Part shown: one piece after another, positions 6,033-6,081 of the stretch | How the letters are laid out: each line of letters starts with the position of its first letter | Position numbering within the stretch: the first letter of the stretch is position 1 | Source: Desulfobacterales bacterium | Lineage (GTDB): Bacteria > Desulfobacterota > Desulfobacteria > Desulfobacterales > ETH-SRB1 | Length of the DNA: 6,081 nt | NCBI GenBank assembly: GCA_030669465.1 | Contig: DAOVDN010000080.1 | Coordinates: 1-6,081, forward strand | Direction of reading: 5' to 3' | Notes under the pieces: generated by a model | What the model saw: only the letters and a program-made list of their open reading frames with translations | Databases searched by the model: none | What the model was told of the DNA's origin: nothing | Translations under genes and position numbers: made by a program

Positions 6033-6081
6033 TCAGGTTTTTTTTTGTCTCTTTTTAGCCTGAATTAGCTTTTCCCTCAAC
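6033..6081 (-). CDS. dnaG: Probable C-terminal end of DNA primase (DnaG), partial
   Basis: Only the last 15 codons before a TGA (6033-6035) are in the window: LREKLIQAKKRQKKT, a basic, helical tail. The sequence alone cannot identify it. The call rests on the common dnaG-rpoD order and on the reconstructed 22-nt gap to rpoD before insertion of the palindromic element. Another gene end is possible. Confidence 0.4.
   Translation of the reverse strand, partial: LREKLIQAKKRQKKT

Noticed and set aside
1..6081. A previously undescribed multigene system
   Set aside because: Every substantial gene belongs to a recognised family; the unusual content is repeat elements at junctions, not a new gene system.

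Overview
All supported genes in this window lie on the minus strand. Read in transcription order, from high to low coordinates, they are: the last codons of a probable dnaG (primase), rpoD (housekeeping sigma-70), a tRNA with anticodon CAU with its own promoter and intrinsic terminator, a NIF3/YbgI-family dinuclear-metal protein, a coiled-coil C4 zinc-ribbon protein, rnpB (RNase P RNA, bacterial type A), and a two-gene Fe-S cluster assembly module (SufC-like ATPase followed by a SufB/D-like scaffold that runs off the left edge). The rpoD, NIF3, zinc-ribbon, rnpB and SufC calls are firm. The dnaG tail is an inference from 15 codons and context.

The likely host is a bacterium of the Desulfobacterota (former Deltaproteobacteria), probably a sulfate-reducer relative. 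I infer this from the dnaG/rpoD/tRNA/nif3/zinc-ribbon order, the short archaeal-type SufC-SufB pair, and intergenic repeats of a style I associate with those genomes. I cannot confirm the taxon without a search.

Right end (5841-6081): the dnaG stop and the rpoD ribosome-binding site are separated by a palindromic element of about 163 bp with terminal inverted repeats and a 7-bp direct repeat on each side. This looks like a MITE insertion into a dnaG-rpoD junction that was once 22 nt long. Middle (3825-4070): a strong promoter starts just past the rpoD stop codon and drives the tRNA; three 21-22 bp repeats and an intrinsic terminator follow. Between nif3 and the zinc-ribbon gene (2781-2990) there is a 7-bp tandem repeat array with a 143-bp inverted-repeat element nested in it. 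The zinc-ribbon gene ends five bases before rnpB. Between rnpB and sufC (1484-1670) there is a pair of 36-37 nt inverted arms.

Functionally this is a housekeeping block: transcription initiation (RpoD), translation (tRNA), tRNA 5' maturation (RNase P) and Fe-S cluster assembly. I see no novel defence system or other undescribed multigene system. The distinctive feature is that four different repeat families occupy the four roomier gene junctions, and two of them have moved in close to ribosome-binding or start sites.
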